A stretch of 64,000 nucleotides of DNA. Origin: Moniliophthora roreri. Lineage: Eukaryota; Basidiomycota; Agaricomycetes; Agaricales; Marasmiaceae. Positions 1 to 10,591 of the stretch are shown in pieces. The DNA lies in contig LATX02000199.1 in assembly GCA_001466705.2 (NCBI GenBank), positions 454,899 to 518,898 on the forward strand, in the 5' to 3' direction. Under the pieces are notes generated by a model, which had not been told where the DNA came from, made no database searches, and saw only the letters and a program-made list of their open reading frames with translations. The stretch's first letter is position 1. Each line of letters opens with the position of its first letter. The position numbers and the translations under genes were made by a program.

Positions 1-145
1 TCTCTTGTGAATTTTCGTGGCCTAGATAGAGATGTAAAGGATTGGCAGTATCCCAATGGAAGGGAAACGAGAATAGAACGGACCTCAAAGGCTACCAGCG
101 CATTCTCTGTAAATCCATAGCTTGCAAGTATTTGTGTCGCTGATA

Positions 146-537
146 TTGGGGTGTAGCTGTTCCCCTCCCTCAACCTCTGGCCCGGTCCCTCTTTACATAA
201 ACAATCAATAAACCTATACCATCAGCAAAAACCGGAAAGTGCTATAACCTAGCTCCAGGGGGATTATAACCTGGTTGTGGCCTGGTTTGTGGGGGTTATG
301 ACTGGTTTTAAGGGTCATAATATCCTGCAGGTCAATTATAAACCCCGGGGAACCCATTATAGCACTACACGGTTTTTGCTGATGACACCTTTTTCACATA
401 AGAACCGTAGAAACTCACGGTAAAGGCACCAAAACAGCCATAACTCCCGCTAACAATGCTGTAGCACCAGCCGTTCCCATCGCATCATATAAACAGCGGA
501 AAAGCCGCTGCAAATGTTGAACGCATCGCACTATTAT
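146..537 (-). pseudogene. Fragment of an MFS transporter, C-terminal end
   Basis: This is a partial copy of the 3' end of the intact MFS gene at 21063-23085. Read on the minus strand, the stretch before the last intron (about 537-415) matches the parent from the MRSTFAA region through YDAMGT to the last residues before the terminal intron. The splice donor and first intron bases match too, and a degraded last exon lies at about 146-200. The copy has lost a few bases between FPLF and YDAMG, which shifts the frame, and the last exon contains a stop. Upstream of about 537 the similarity to the parent ends, so the copy is truncated. A small TIR element sits inside the terminal intron. This is a decayed fragment, not a functional gene. 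Confidence 0.75.
220..384. mobile_element. 165-bp TIR element (CATCAGC family)
   Basis: The ends are inverted repeats: CATCAGCAAAAACCG on the left and its reverse complement on the right, with AGTGCTATA continuing the similarity after a small mismatch. The interior has no coding capacity. The element lies in the terminal intron of the MFS fragment. Comparison with the parent intron gives the empty site (GGTGTAT on the minus strand) and shows a 2-bp duplication, AC on the plus strand. A longer element with the same tip (CATCAGC, then A-rich) lies at 35859-36650. This is a non-autonomous DNA transposon; the superfamily is not determined. Confidence 0.75.
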
Positions 538-869
538 AAAGATAAGAACGGAGCTCGTTTGAGGGGTGGGGGAGGACCTGCGCAGTAGGAACTTCTGATA
601 GTGATATAGTACACCAGCAGATAGTGGGTTTGCAAAGATGCCGCCGAGGAAAGGTGGAGTTTCAGAGTGTTTCACTGGACGACGGTCGAAGGATACAGTA
701 GTCGGTATGATTATGTTGAGGTTTTGAAGAACGACGGGAAGGTTGAGAGGCGGAGTTGATTTGGGACGGTATGGAATGGATATCAGCAGCGAGAACGGTC
801 GATGGAAAGAAATCTCCGGCGCCAAAATTTTTTCCCGCTTTCTCACGGCATTGAACGCGTCAACCACGA

Positions 870-2400
870 CGGCGATAATCTGCTATGGGCCATTTTGAAG
901 GTCAGACACGTTCTGTAAACTAATGCAATATGCATTCTTTTCCTGCCGTTATTTATTTTGTTATAGCAAGCCCACTTTTCATTCGACTTCTTTCGCCCTA
1001 TACGCCAAGGTCAACACACCACAAGCTAGCTGTCCCGCCTCTTCTATCCAGCAGTCCTTTTGCGCAACTCGGAGGGAAACCAGCTCGCGTAATCAGCCGT
1101 TGCCGGAGAAAGTACAAGGGGACATGAATACAGGTGATTACAGATAAATGCTTTTATCGTTTCTGCTTGAAAAGTCGGGTAACGCAGGACGGTACTGGGA
1201 AAAGAGACTATCACGAACGAGATAAGCAGAAGCAGGGCAGGCTGTGGATCATTGGGTGGCCTCAATCAAAGTCAGAAATGGAAGGAAGAACATTTGAGGT
1301 GCGTGCCACTGCTATTCAGTATATCTTCCTTTTCTCATTCGGTCATTCGTCTAGATCTCGCAATGTCATATTCGAGGTCTTTTGAAGCACTAACGGTCTA
1401 AATCACGGTCGTTACCTATGTATCCTCCAGACTGGGACTATGACAACAAGACCAGACGCTCCCTCGAACGTCGACACCGATTTTCCTTGCCTTTTGCTAC
1501 CTCCCCTGCCGCAACTCCCAAATCAGCGCTGTCGGAAATTAATCATACGCTGCCGCATGCTACCACCTATACTGTCTCTTGCTCTCTACCGTTCTCTTGT
1601 GGATCGAGTGCAGCCTGTAGAGGCAGGACAGGCTACGTCTTCGTTACTTCTCCCGCTCTAGTAAACCTTTTGCTCATTCTACGTGTATTCTAGGCATTCT
1701 ACATGCAACGTCGCTTGTCATACTATCCTCGCATGGTATGTTTAAAACCGACTTTTTCCCGATACCGACTTTTCTTTTCGGCCAACCTGGCAATGACCAG
1801 GAAGGAACGTCTTGGAGTATCGCGAAAAATTCGTTTCAAGTAACAATGAATGAAGTCGATATATGATTGCTTGTTTCAATTGTGCAAGGGCCCGGGGCGC
1901 AGGAGATCGAGATGGTGAAGTCATTATATATAATATCCACGGCCACAACGTCTACTTGTCTCTCGGGCCCGTTCCTTCGCGCGTCACCTTGAATAGCAAC
2001 TGTATGTTCATAGGCTTGGCGGGCTTGGACAGGAGGCTAGAGAAGGTGCTGTAGAGGCTGCGAGAGACTCGGGGAAGAAGTTATGGGAGGGGGCTTCGAT
2101 GTAGAATCACGACTCGGGCATTCAAATGACACATCGTATTGTAAAGGTGACGCAAGCCAGTACGTGCGAGTACTCAAATTGCCGACACGAGAGGAGTTCA
2201 ACGATAAGCAGTATTCTTGGCGCAGTGTGAGTACTCGGTGTGGAACGTGATTTTGAGTTCATGTACATGTCGACCGGTTTACATGTTGGTGTAGTTTGCT
2301 ATCAAGACGGGAGGGCAGCCGAGAGTCGTGAGGTAATGAGAGCAGCATTCAGGAAAGGGGTTATAGTCGTTGAATCGGCTATTCTACTTGACAAGTTATG
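870..2400. other. No recognisable gene
   Basis: Only short overlapping open frames occur here and none resembles a known protein. The sequence has ordinary base composition and no inverted-repeat structure that I could find. A stretch of about 33 bp at 2421-2453 recurs inverted near 9110-9142. Confidence 0.5.
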
Positions 2401-2487
2401 CGTGCTTTCACTTTGACTATACAGTCGCGGACAATCAAAGCCAACCAAGTTTTGGGGACACCTTTTTCACACTCCGATGATGCGCGC

Positions 2488-2650
2488 TGGAGAGGGCCGA
2501 GTGGTCTGGCTATCGCAATGCCGAAGACGATGCTGCTGGTTCTGATGATGGCTAACTACGTACACGGAAATGTAGACTACGCGCCGGAAGCTCATGCCAA
2601 ACACTGCCAAACAGGCCTGGAACCTCCGCTCCGTGCCCCGGTCCCCCTAC
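2488..2650 (+). mobile_element. TGG...CCA element, copy A (3' end clipped)
   Basis: This is the first of four near-identical copies of a short element that starts TGGAGAGGGCCGAG and in complete copies ends CCCCCTACCA. The start and the reverse complement of the end (TGGTAGGGGGACCGG) form a short imperfect terminal inverted repeat. Copy A loses the last few bases after CCCCCTAC. It faces copy B across a 67-bp spacer that contains an N. The interior has an open frame, but it carries no domain and recurs in unrelated contexts, so it is not treated as a gene. Confidence 0.75.
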
Positions 2651-2717
2651 TACAACGGCTGCCGGGATTTGATAGGGAACAGTGCCGCCTTTGCGGATTG
2701 GCAGGTCGGTCAGGGCN

Positions 2718-2858
2718 CGGGGCACGGAGCGGAGGTTCCAGGCCTGTTTGGCAGTGTTTGGCATGAGCTTCCGGCGCGTAGTCTACATTTCCGTGTACGT
2801 AGTCAGCCATCAGCAGCATCGTCTTCGGCATCGCGATAGCCAGACCACTCGGCCCTCT
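2718..2858 (-). mobile_element. TGG...CCA element, copy B (inverted, clipped at both ends)
   Basis: This is the reverse complement of copies A, C and D, nearly base for base. It begins directly after the N at 2717 without the terminal GTAGGGGGAC part, and it ends one or two bases short of the usual TGGAGAG start. The chitinase relic follows immediately. With copy A it makes an inverted repeat with arms of about 140 bp. Confidence 0.75.
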
Positions 2859-3518
2859 TCACCGTCACCGCTGGCTATGATAAGTACAAAAACTTGGTCA
2901 TTCCTCAGATGAACGCAGCTCTGGACCACTGGGACATCATGGCGAGTATCAGAAGTTGAATCTTAGGGTATCTCAGTCTGACGACGACGAAATTCACTCT
3001 AGGCGTACGACTATGCCGGTTCGTAGCTCAATTATACCGATAATCAAGCCAACCTTTACGGTGGAGACTCGGAGCGTAGTACCGACAAGGCCATGCGCTA
3101 CTACCTAGTGCCGATAACATTGTTATGGGTGAGACCACAAACATATACTGATAGTACATAGCATGCCATTCTGAATGATGATCACTATCGCACAGGTATT
3201 CCATTATATGGAGAAGCTTTCGGAAATACTGAGGGTATTAGGAGGTCTTACCCTGGCATCGGCCCAGCCTGAGGCACTTGGGAAGCCGGAGTGTACTCTT
3301 ACAACGTCCTCCCTTGTAAAGTTTTCTCGTTATATTTCGTGTACACTTTTCTCATTGGATACCATAGTGGCCGGTGCAGAAGTGTACAAGAACATGACAC
3401 ATATGACTAGTTACTCGTATGATGCTTCCAAGAAGGGAATTTGTCTCGTACGATACCCCGAACACCGTCGCGGCAAAGGTTCGATATATCAACTGGAACG
3501 GGTTAGCAGGTTCCATGT
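2859..3518 (+). pseudogene. GH18 chitinase fragment
   Basis: Conceptual translation gives a run of chitinase features in the right order: AGYDKYKNLVIPQMNAALDHW, AYDYAGS followed by a stop where W is expected, NYTDNQANLYGGDSERSTDK, DNIVMG and IPLYG after an intron, YPGIGP, and SYSYDASKK ... NWNGLAGSM near the end. In family 18 chitinases these correspond to the last catalytic-barrel strands, with the substrate-binding YDYAGSW loop and the final LGGSMFWE strand. The catalytic DxxDxDxE strand is not in this piece. Introns are still recognisable, one with a GC-AG donor at about 2944. A TAG stop and at least one frameshift make it non-functional. Both borders coincide with copies of the TGG...CCA element. 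Confidence 0.7.
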
Positions 3519-3683
3519 TGGAGAGGGCCGAGTGGTCTGGCTATCGCAATGCCGAAGACGATGCTGCTGGTTCTGATGATGGCTAACTACGTACACGGAA
3601 ATGTAGACTACGCGCCGGAAGCTCATGCCAAACACTGCCAAACAGGCCTGGAACCTCCGCTCCGTGCCCCGGTCCCCCTACCA
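3519..3683 (+). mobile_element. TGG...CCA element, copy C (complete)
   Basis: This is the best-preserved copy, 165 bp from TGG to CCA. It is flanked on both sides by CATGT (3514-3518 and 3684-3688), which looks like a 5-bp target-site duplication. It interrupts the chitinase relic inside the conserved GLAGSM(F) strand. The interior is almost identical to copies A and D, so amplification was recent. Confidence 0.75.
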
Positions 3684-3767
3684 CATGTGCCCCCACCAAA
3701 AAATGCGCGGCGTCCTCGTCGCGCGGTGACAAAAAATGAAGCTATGTAAAAAAGAAAAGAAAAAAAA

Positions 3768-4913
3768 CTAATGTCTGACCCAACCAAGATCTCCCAAGAT
3801 CCTACCCAGCTGAACCAAACGGGGATCTCTATCCCAGTCCAATGGTGGAAGTGAGCCGCTCGTAGATATGTAAGTTGGTCGAGGTTGGGAGATGGTTTGT
3901 ACTGGTTTCCCAGGTCCAATACCAGAAGGGTGACGACGGGTAATAAGCGGTGTCGAGCGATTAAGTTTCGGAGGACGTGTAGATCGTGTATTAGTCGGTA
4001 TGATCGTATGACGCGGGAAGTGATATTTGTCGAGACGAAGCGAACGTGTAGCACGTCGCTGAAGTGAGCTGAATGGTTGTCGTGATGAATTGGAACGTAA
4101 AGCCGTGAGATCGCGTGTCAGAGATGATGGTGGTATGAGAATTGCTGGGGTAATGGTGTCCGCTTCTTCCGCCCAATTGAATGACGATCGCGACAAAGCA
4201 GATGGCGACAACGGTGTCAGGGCTTCTGAGGTGGTCTGGGTGGATGATGTCATGTATGAGGGGGTGTCTGTGGCTGTCTGTGTGGAACAGGAAGTGTGCA
4301 ATGTGGGCGGTATGAGATCTGAGGTATCCACAGCGATGCTGGTGCCTGCAGGCCGTGCCTTCGTACCAGCCTCGAATCCTTCCTTGTAGTACGAGTGGCG
4401 CTTGTAATGGAGCTCTTGCTCAGCCTCCACACGAAGTGCTCGAGAGCCCTCTGCAAAGCCCGCTGACTGTCCTTTCTCATATCCTTCAGCCTTCCCTTCC
4501 TTGTATCCAGCTGCTGTACCCTGCTCCAGTCCGACTCTCTTCCCAGTTTCGTGACCCTTGTTATACCCCTCCTTCCAACCTTCTTTCCTGACCGAATCCT
4601 GACCCCTAGCCGATGCCTCCTTCCCCTCCTGAAACCCAACTTTCCTTCCTTCCGCTAACCCTTCCTCCTTCCCTTGCTGAAAGATGTGCTCTGTGCTGGC
4701 GGAACCCGATCCCGACTGACTGAGGGCCAATGCGCGCTGCCAAAGGGCAAATAGTGCTTCTGGGGAGCTCCCGTTGCGAAGAAAGATCTTGACTGCATCA
4801 ACGAAGGAGGTGTCAGGTGACTTTCTTGTGATCTTTTCGGCGCGCTGCTGGAACTCGGTGTTTGTGAGAAGTTCGAATGATGGTTCCTGCGACTTCTTGT
4901 TGCCCTTAGCCAT
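3768..4913 (-). CDS. Hypothetical protein with GX3 repeats
   Basis: A single uninterrupted 381-aa frame begins MAKGNKKSQEPSFEL. Residues about 80-155 form a run of glycine-every-fourth-residue repeats (EEGLAEGRKVGFQEGKE, GWKEGYNKGHETGKRVG, GYKEGKAEGYEKGQSAG), like the deca-GX3 arrangement of Yae1-type proteins. The C-terminal half is Ser/Thr/Pro/Arg-rich and of low complexity and ends SLPPLDWDRDPRLVQLGRIL. No signal peptide or membrane segment is visible. The start is the first ATG, preceded by stops, and the frame is intact. Whether it is related to Yae1 (a cytosolic Fe-S assembly adaptor) or only convergent in repeat pattern cannot be told from sequence alone. Copies C and D of the TGG...CCA element lie on either side. 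Confidence 0.6.
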   Translation of the reverse strand: MAKGNKKSQEPSFELLTNTEFQQRAEKITRKSPDTSFVDAVKIFLRNGSSPEALFALWQRALALSQSGSGSASTEHIFQQGKEEGLAEGRKVGFQEGKEASARGQDSVRKEGWKEGYNKGHETGKRVGLEQGTAAGYKEGKAEGYEKGQSAGFAEGSRALRVEAEQELHYKRHSYYKEGFEAGTKARPAGTSIAVDTSDLIPPTLHTSCSTQTATDTPSYMTSSTQTTSEALTPLSPSALSRSSFNWAEEADTITPAILIPPSSLTRDLTALRSNSSRQPFSSLQRRATRSLRLDKYHFPRHTIIPTNTRSTRPPKLNRSTPLITRRHPSGIGPGKPVQTISQPRPTYISTSGSLPPLDWDRDPRLVQLGRILGDLGWVRH

Positions 4914-5128
4914 GACGTGTATAATGGAACTGGTGAGGTACGAGGTGACTGTGAGCTGAGAACTGAGAACCGAGGACTAAGAACTAAGGTCGAACTCCGA
5001 AACTGAGGACGGGTGACGTGATGAGCTGGCGGGTAAATGTGAGCGATAGAGTGGGCGAAGTCGGACCGAAATGAGGGAAGGTGCTTCGAAGGTGCTGCGT
5101 CGGTCGAATCGCGCTCTCGTCACCACAA

Positions 5129-5293
5129 TGGAGAGGGCCGAGTGGTCTGGCTATCGCGATGCCGAAGACGATGCTGCTGGTTCTGATGATGGCTAACTAC
5201 GTACACGGAAATGTAGACTACGCGCCGGAAGCTCATGCCAAACACTGCCAAACAGGCCTGGAACCTCCGCTCCGTGCCCCGGTCCCCCTACCA
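5129..5293 (+). mobile_element. TGG...CCA element, copy D
   Basis: This is a complete 165-bp copy running from TGGAGAGGG to CCCCCTACCA, with one A/G difference from copy C near its start (ATCGCG versus ATCGCA). The bases on the two sides do not give a clean 5-bp duplication. It sits between the GX3-repeat gene and the DDE transposase relic. Confidence 0.7.
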
Positions 5294-5519
5294 CAGCGCA
5301 ATTGAACAAACTCATCAAGGACATGTTCTGCACCAATTTTGAAGGAAATCCTATGAGCCGTTTGCCCGGAAAGTCACGTATAAGGTTTGTTGAAGGCCAA
5401 AATTTTGGCGTCCAGATAAAAAAATCGCTAAAAACCCGAAAATATTCCTATTGACTCTTTTTGTAAAGTAGAATTTGATCCCCGAATATCGTAGAATTCT
5501 ATCGAGTCGTTCGTTACAT

Positions 5520-8500
5520 AATTGAGCCTAAAATTCCCGCTCTCTTCGAACTCATATCCAAAGGCAAGAACAAGGGTGGACGACCAGCGAAGAAAAAGCA
5601 CGGGGGACGCAATATCAGCGGTTTGCGCAATCAAAAGAGGCCTTTCTCTCCAGTTTCAACCGACGATGAAGGGTGCATCAAGAAGGCACGAGTTGACAGC
5701 GAGAATGTTGATTCGGATCTCGAAGACATCTCTGCAGAGAAGGACCTCATTGAATTGGCTGAGAGACACAGTGATCTGGATGAAATGGATTGGCTTGGAG
5801 AGTCTGGACCGGATTTGGTAGCTGAAGATAAGGAGGCTGAAGATGTGGATGCAGAGGAATTTTGGGAAGATGAAGACTGGGAGGAAAGGCTTGCAGATGA
5901 AGAGTTGATGCAGCAGTTGTCAAAACTCACAAAGGAGCTCGGTGATGATCCAGAGAATGAAGACTGGGTTCCAGTACAGGTTCAAACAGAGAATCAGCGC
6001 CGAAAAAAGCAGTTGAAAGGAGGTAAGCCTGTGTTGACAGTCCATTTTACTACTGTCTCACTTTGTACAGGTCGGCCAAAAGAGTACAAGAAGGGCCCGG
6101 ATGTTGCATCTAAATCCATGCGAACCCAATGCTGCTATCGAAGAGAAATCAGAAAACAGACGTACCTCGACTATTACTTTGACCCTGTGCTGCTCTCCTC
6201 GTCATCCAATGCAATTGATATTGAAGGAAACTCTGAAAAGTCTGTGGTCGATGTTGATGAGCTCTCAGAGGCATCGAGCAGTGCTGTCTCTGAGTCAGAA
6301 GTTGCGAGTGATAATCGAGATATCGAGTGCTCTTCAGAAGAACTGGAATCTGAGTCGGAGATTGACATGGATACACTGAGGGATGATGGAGATGAGGAAG
6401 AATGGGAGTTTGAGGCCAAGGGGGTGGCAAGACCTTAATTAGTGTACAAGGTCGAAAAATTTTTTAAGGCTGAGAGGGGGTAGTACCACCCCCCCCCCTT
6501 CCTGCCTTACTGGGTATGTTATTCCCATGCATTTCCAAAAAGGGAAATGTCAGCATCACTGCTCGCAGTGGTTAGAGTCTTCTTGCGGGAGATGACCATG
6601 GCTCTCACCTGAATTCCTGCTATCCTTTGCCAAAATGTGCTTCAAACCCTTCTCATCACTTTCAGTGGCCCTCTATGCAACCCAGCCATGACATCAGCAA
6701 CAAAGCAGCTGTAGTTTACGAGGATTTGTCTTCTTCTGCCAATTTTTCCTATGGAAGGTATAGATGGGTGGGAAAGTTGTGGTCTGATAGATCTTGATAG
6801 ATCATTTTGTTTGGTTTGTTCCGCCGCTTGTTCTCATCATCTGTTAGCCCAGAAAGTTACAACGCCAGAAAATGGACTTGTACTTGCCATCCGACCCTGA
6901 TGGCCCATGTGGCAAGTTGTTAATTGACCTCATGTTGCCTTAAGGTATTGGAACAGTCTCCAGACACTCAAAACAACATATTCTACACCATAATACAATA
7001 CCTTGGAGGATCTAGAGCCTGTTGGAAGCCTATTTCAGGTGAGGTCCAAAAAATTTTTAATGAAGTTCAGACCCCCCCCCCCCCTCCTTGGACCGGTAAT
7101 TCTGGTCCTGCTACCCCCTTGTTTGAGGCAGAAGCTGAGGGAGTCTTGCCACAGATGAGGTCAAAGGTGAAAGAGAAGGCTGATATCTGTGGTTGGGATG
7201 TCCTGCGAGAACAGATCATAGCGGATTTGAAGAAAAAACATGACACCTTACCCCTTTCCCAACTCAACCAGCTCCTCATCCTCTGAAACTTTGCTAATCT
7301 GCGCATCAAAGGAGTGAAAATCATGGCCGTAAGTGAAGAAATTGTTCATCAATAGCATGATAAGGAAGGGAGGTACTTTGTGCGGCGAATTCGAGCACTG
7401 GCTCATTACTATCAGCTGTATGAGCAACTACCAAAGGAGCATCGTGGAGGTGCGAGGAAGAAAAGAACACTATTGTTGGATGAGATGTTGAGAACAAGCT
7501 GCCGCGATTGGTTAATGGAGCAAAAGGTTGGAGATGTGACTCTGCGGCATTTTAAAGAGGCCCTGAACACCATTATCCTTCTGAAACATGCGATCAAATT
7601 GAAACGGTCATTATGTGAGCACACTGCACGTCGATGGCTCTTGGCCCTTGGCTGGAGACTCACTCAACTCAAGAAAGGAGTGTATATGGATGGCCATGAA
7701 CGTCAAGATGTGAAAAAATATCTGATGGAGGAGTTTCTCCCAAGCATGCTTGAATTTGAGGGTCAAATGAGGAAATTTATTCCTGATCCTAATAAGCCTG
7801 GAGAGCTGAAAGAGATTCCCCCAAATCTTGCCTCTGGAGTGAAGGAAGTAATTGCAAATTTTCAGGATGAGTCGTCTGCTCATGCTTTTGACACCGTCTC
7901 ACATGCATAGTAAGAAAATCTCTCTTTATTCATATTATTTTTCACTTCAATCTCTCTGGCATTTGCAGGTTGGGCCCTGGTGAACAAATATTGATGAAGA
8001 AGAGTCATGGGCAGCTCATTCATGACTCTGACTTTATCAATGAGATTGACGGTCATCTTGTTGTCTGGAATTCTGATGGAACTGTCAAGTCAGAGGCCTG
8101 GGAAATCATCTATCCACCCAGATTACCTCTACGTACCACCCTAGTGCTTGTCGACGACTTCGTCTAACTGTAGGCAATTAAAGTATTTGAGGAGGCACAC
8201 CCAGACTGTCAGGCATTATTTGTCTTTGACCAGTCCTCTGCTCATGCTGCCTTGGGACCAGATGCCCTTCGTGCATTCGACATGAACAAGTCAAATGGCG
8301 GTGCGCAGCGAAAACAGAAAGACACCATTATTCCAGACTCTAACCCTGATCCCCGATTTCGTGGGAAGGCACAGAAGATGACGATGGAAACTGGGAAAGC
8401 TAAGAGACTGCAGCAGGTACTTGAAGAACAGGGATTCAATGTCAAGAAGATGTGTGCTAAATGCAAGCCAGTCTGTCCTTTCGAGAATGAAAATTGTTGC

Positions 8501-8947
8501 ATGGCACGACTACTCAGTAAACAGGATGACTTTACAAATCAAAAATCACTCCTAGAAATCAAGATTGAGCAGGCAGGACATTATTGTATCTTTTTACCAA
8601 AGTTCCACTGTGAACTGAACCCAATAGAAATGGTGAGTCATCTCATGAAGCTGCATATTATTACTGATATTATTATTATTTACTAGTACTGGAGCTGGGT
8701 CAAGTACCGTTACCGGGAAATCCCTAAGAAGAACTTCCAAGAGGCTAAGGATGCCATGCTTGAGTGCCTGGATGCTTGTCCAACAGAGGTCATATGGAGA
8801 TTTGTCAATTGGTCATGGCGGTTTATGGATGCTTACTGGAAGGGCTTGACTGGAAAGGCAGCGGCTTGGGCTGTCAAGAAGCAGCGTGGACACTGTACTG
8901 TATCGGCATCAGCTTACATGGCGCTCGAGGCAGTTCTGAACTCATAG
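5520..8947 (+). pseudogene. DDE_3-type transposase relic (Tc1/mariner/IS630-like)
   Basis: Several open blocks in order match a large transposase family common in mushroom genomes. An acidic N-terminal region is at 5620-6440, with GRPKEYKKGPDVASKSMRTQ after a 48-bp intron. A helical middle region (RRIRALAHYYQLYEQLPKEHRGG) is at 7380-7910. The catalytic part is at 7850-8947. The likely catalytic acids are in FQDESSAHA (about 7862), FVFDQSSAHA (about 8221) and CELNPIE (about 8610); the NPIE motif is typical of the superfamily's third acidic residue. Damage includes TAG at 7353-7355 where Trp is expected, a break with stops at 8160-8175 where a block is missing, and poly-C tracts at about 6488 and 7070. 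No clear ATG is seen upstream and no convincing terminal inverted repeats were found. Confidence 0.8.
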
Positions 8948-10095
8948 ATACCCTGTTAGATAGTCATTGAAAATACCAAAAATTTTGGCATCCATGAAAA
9001 ACCTGTGGGAAAAACTTTGGAGGTGGTTTTTTCGACGTTTTTGGCCTCTCTGAGTTTGGTCCTAATATTATTTTGGCCCAAAAAACTCTAGTTCACTTAC
9101 AGTCAACTTGGTTGGCTTTGATTGTCCACAACTGTATGTTTGTTTCCCGACCACTCAATCCTACCCCCAGCCCAGCAACTCCAATGATGCCTGATACATC
9201 TCTTGCATCCTGGTGCAGTGCTTTCACAGCATTAGAGAGGCCCGTCTAGCAAATGAGGTATCAGTATAAAGGCAATATATGATATGCCTTTGACTTTACC
9301 ATTAGAGTATAGCGAGTGTCGCCTTGTTCACATTGAGGTTGAGATGCCTAAGATGTCGTAAGTTTAGGGACAGAACAGTATATAGACTTATATGTAGAAG
9401 GGAGATGAAGAACAGCAGATAAAATTGATAAAATGCTGTATACATAGATGTCAAGGGTAAAGGTAGTGACACTGGAAAGGAGGCAATGTAGCAAGAAAGT
9501 TGACAATCTTTATGAATGCAGAGTCAGTAGGCGCTGGTGCTGTGAAGGATTAGATCCACAAGGAGCTGTCAGTTGGCAACTGAGGCTATGAAAAACAGTG
9601 TTCTTGAGTAGAGATTGAAGGTGGTGGGATGCCTTGAGCTGGTGCACTGAGATGATCATCATAAATGTTTGTGTTAGTTGGTATGCAGATGATGAAAGTA
9701 AAGGAGCAGGAAGGTTGTGAAGAAGCGAGTTACTGGACGTGTGAGTGGCGTTTCCTGCTTTCTCAACCTCTAAACTCACATTAATGATCATTGATAATGA
9801 TGCCAACACTCTTTCCATAGAGCAAGGGGCTGTCTTCAAGTCAAGTCACTATTGTTTCACTCCAAACTCACTGCTTGATAGAGAGACCTTGAATGGCAGC
9901 ATCATTGGGACTTTGGAGTTCACTTAGGTGTGTGTCTAACTTCTTCGCATCCGAGTCTGACTCTCACTACTTTTTTGCTTTTGTATACAGATCCTGATAC
10001 CTCTGAGCTATCTCATGTCATGGAGAACCCCACAAATAATAGCAAAAGCCATTTCTATTCATTCCAAACACTCATTCAACATGATCACATACAGC
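8948..10095. other. Transposon flank, no recognisable gene
   Basis: The stretch has AT-rich sequence with CCAAAATTTTGG-type palindromes near 8985 and near 5398, one on each side of the transposase relic. They may be degenerate element ends but do not align well enough to prove it. Bases 9110-9142 match 2421-2453 in inverted orientation. Two short opposing frames (9510-9927) match nothing I know. Confidence 0.4.
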
Positions 10096-10240
10096 TAGGG
10101 TTGCCAACAGCTCGGCTCGAGCCAAGCCTGAGCCAAGCCACAACGAGCCACTCCGCTTAACAGCTCCAGATGAGCCGTTTAGACGAGCCACTCAGAGTGG
10201 CTTTGAGTAGCTTAGCTGCAGCTGAGCTGTTTCCTTTTTA
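10096..10240 (+). mobile_element. hAT-like element tip
   Basis: Sequence starting TAGGGTTGCCAAC and continuing with GC-rich GAGCC and GGCTC motifs has the look of a hAT terminus, where TAGGGNTGCCAAC is a common start. Related tips occur at 41118, 41587 (inverted) and 41590. No right-hand partner was seen within this window, so this may be a clipped element or the left end of the hAT block at 10.1-17.6 kb. Confidence 0.45.
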
Positions 10241-10591
10241 CCCTCTAAATCACTGTTAGAATGTCCTAGAATCATTACCTACCATTAGAAGACCATTGGA
10301 ATAGCTTTCAATAGGTATAGGAATGTCGTGGGAAACTGATCAAAACAACCAAGGATGCACGTTGTGTCCGAGTCTATACATGCAAATACGAATGTGAATA
10401 CAAGTATGATGTCCAAGATGTACATACACAAGTAACAAGAAGTATTAACATCCAGCTAAAGACCTAGATAGTCAGTAATTGCAAGAGATATACAGCTTGC
10501 AAATACTTACTGTGAGCTAAGCATGACTATCTGATCGATGTGGGGTAATTGGTGGTCGCCTGAAGTTCTCATAGAAGGATTGACAATAGAA

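Noticed and set aside
1134..1693. Several 70-90 codon frames
   Set aside because: Overlapping on both strands, none with protein-like composition.
2592..2839. Open frames across copies A and B
   Set aside because: They lie in repeated element sequence and cross the N; the same frames recur in other contexts.
5124..5298. 5-bp target duplication around copy D
   Set aside because: CACAA and CAGCG do not match; only copy C has a clean duplication.
5398..9010. CCAAAATTTTGG palindromes as TIRs of the DDE relic
   Set aside because: The motif is self-palindromic and the sequences beside it do not match in either orientation.
9510..9927. Opposing short frames as a gene
   Set aside because: Sequence not recognised and both strands open by chance over a short distance.
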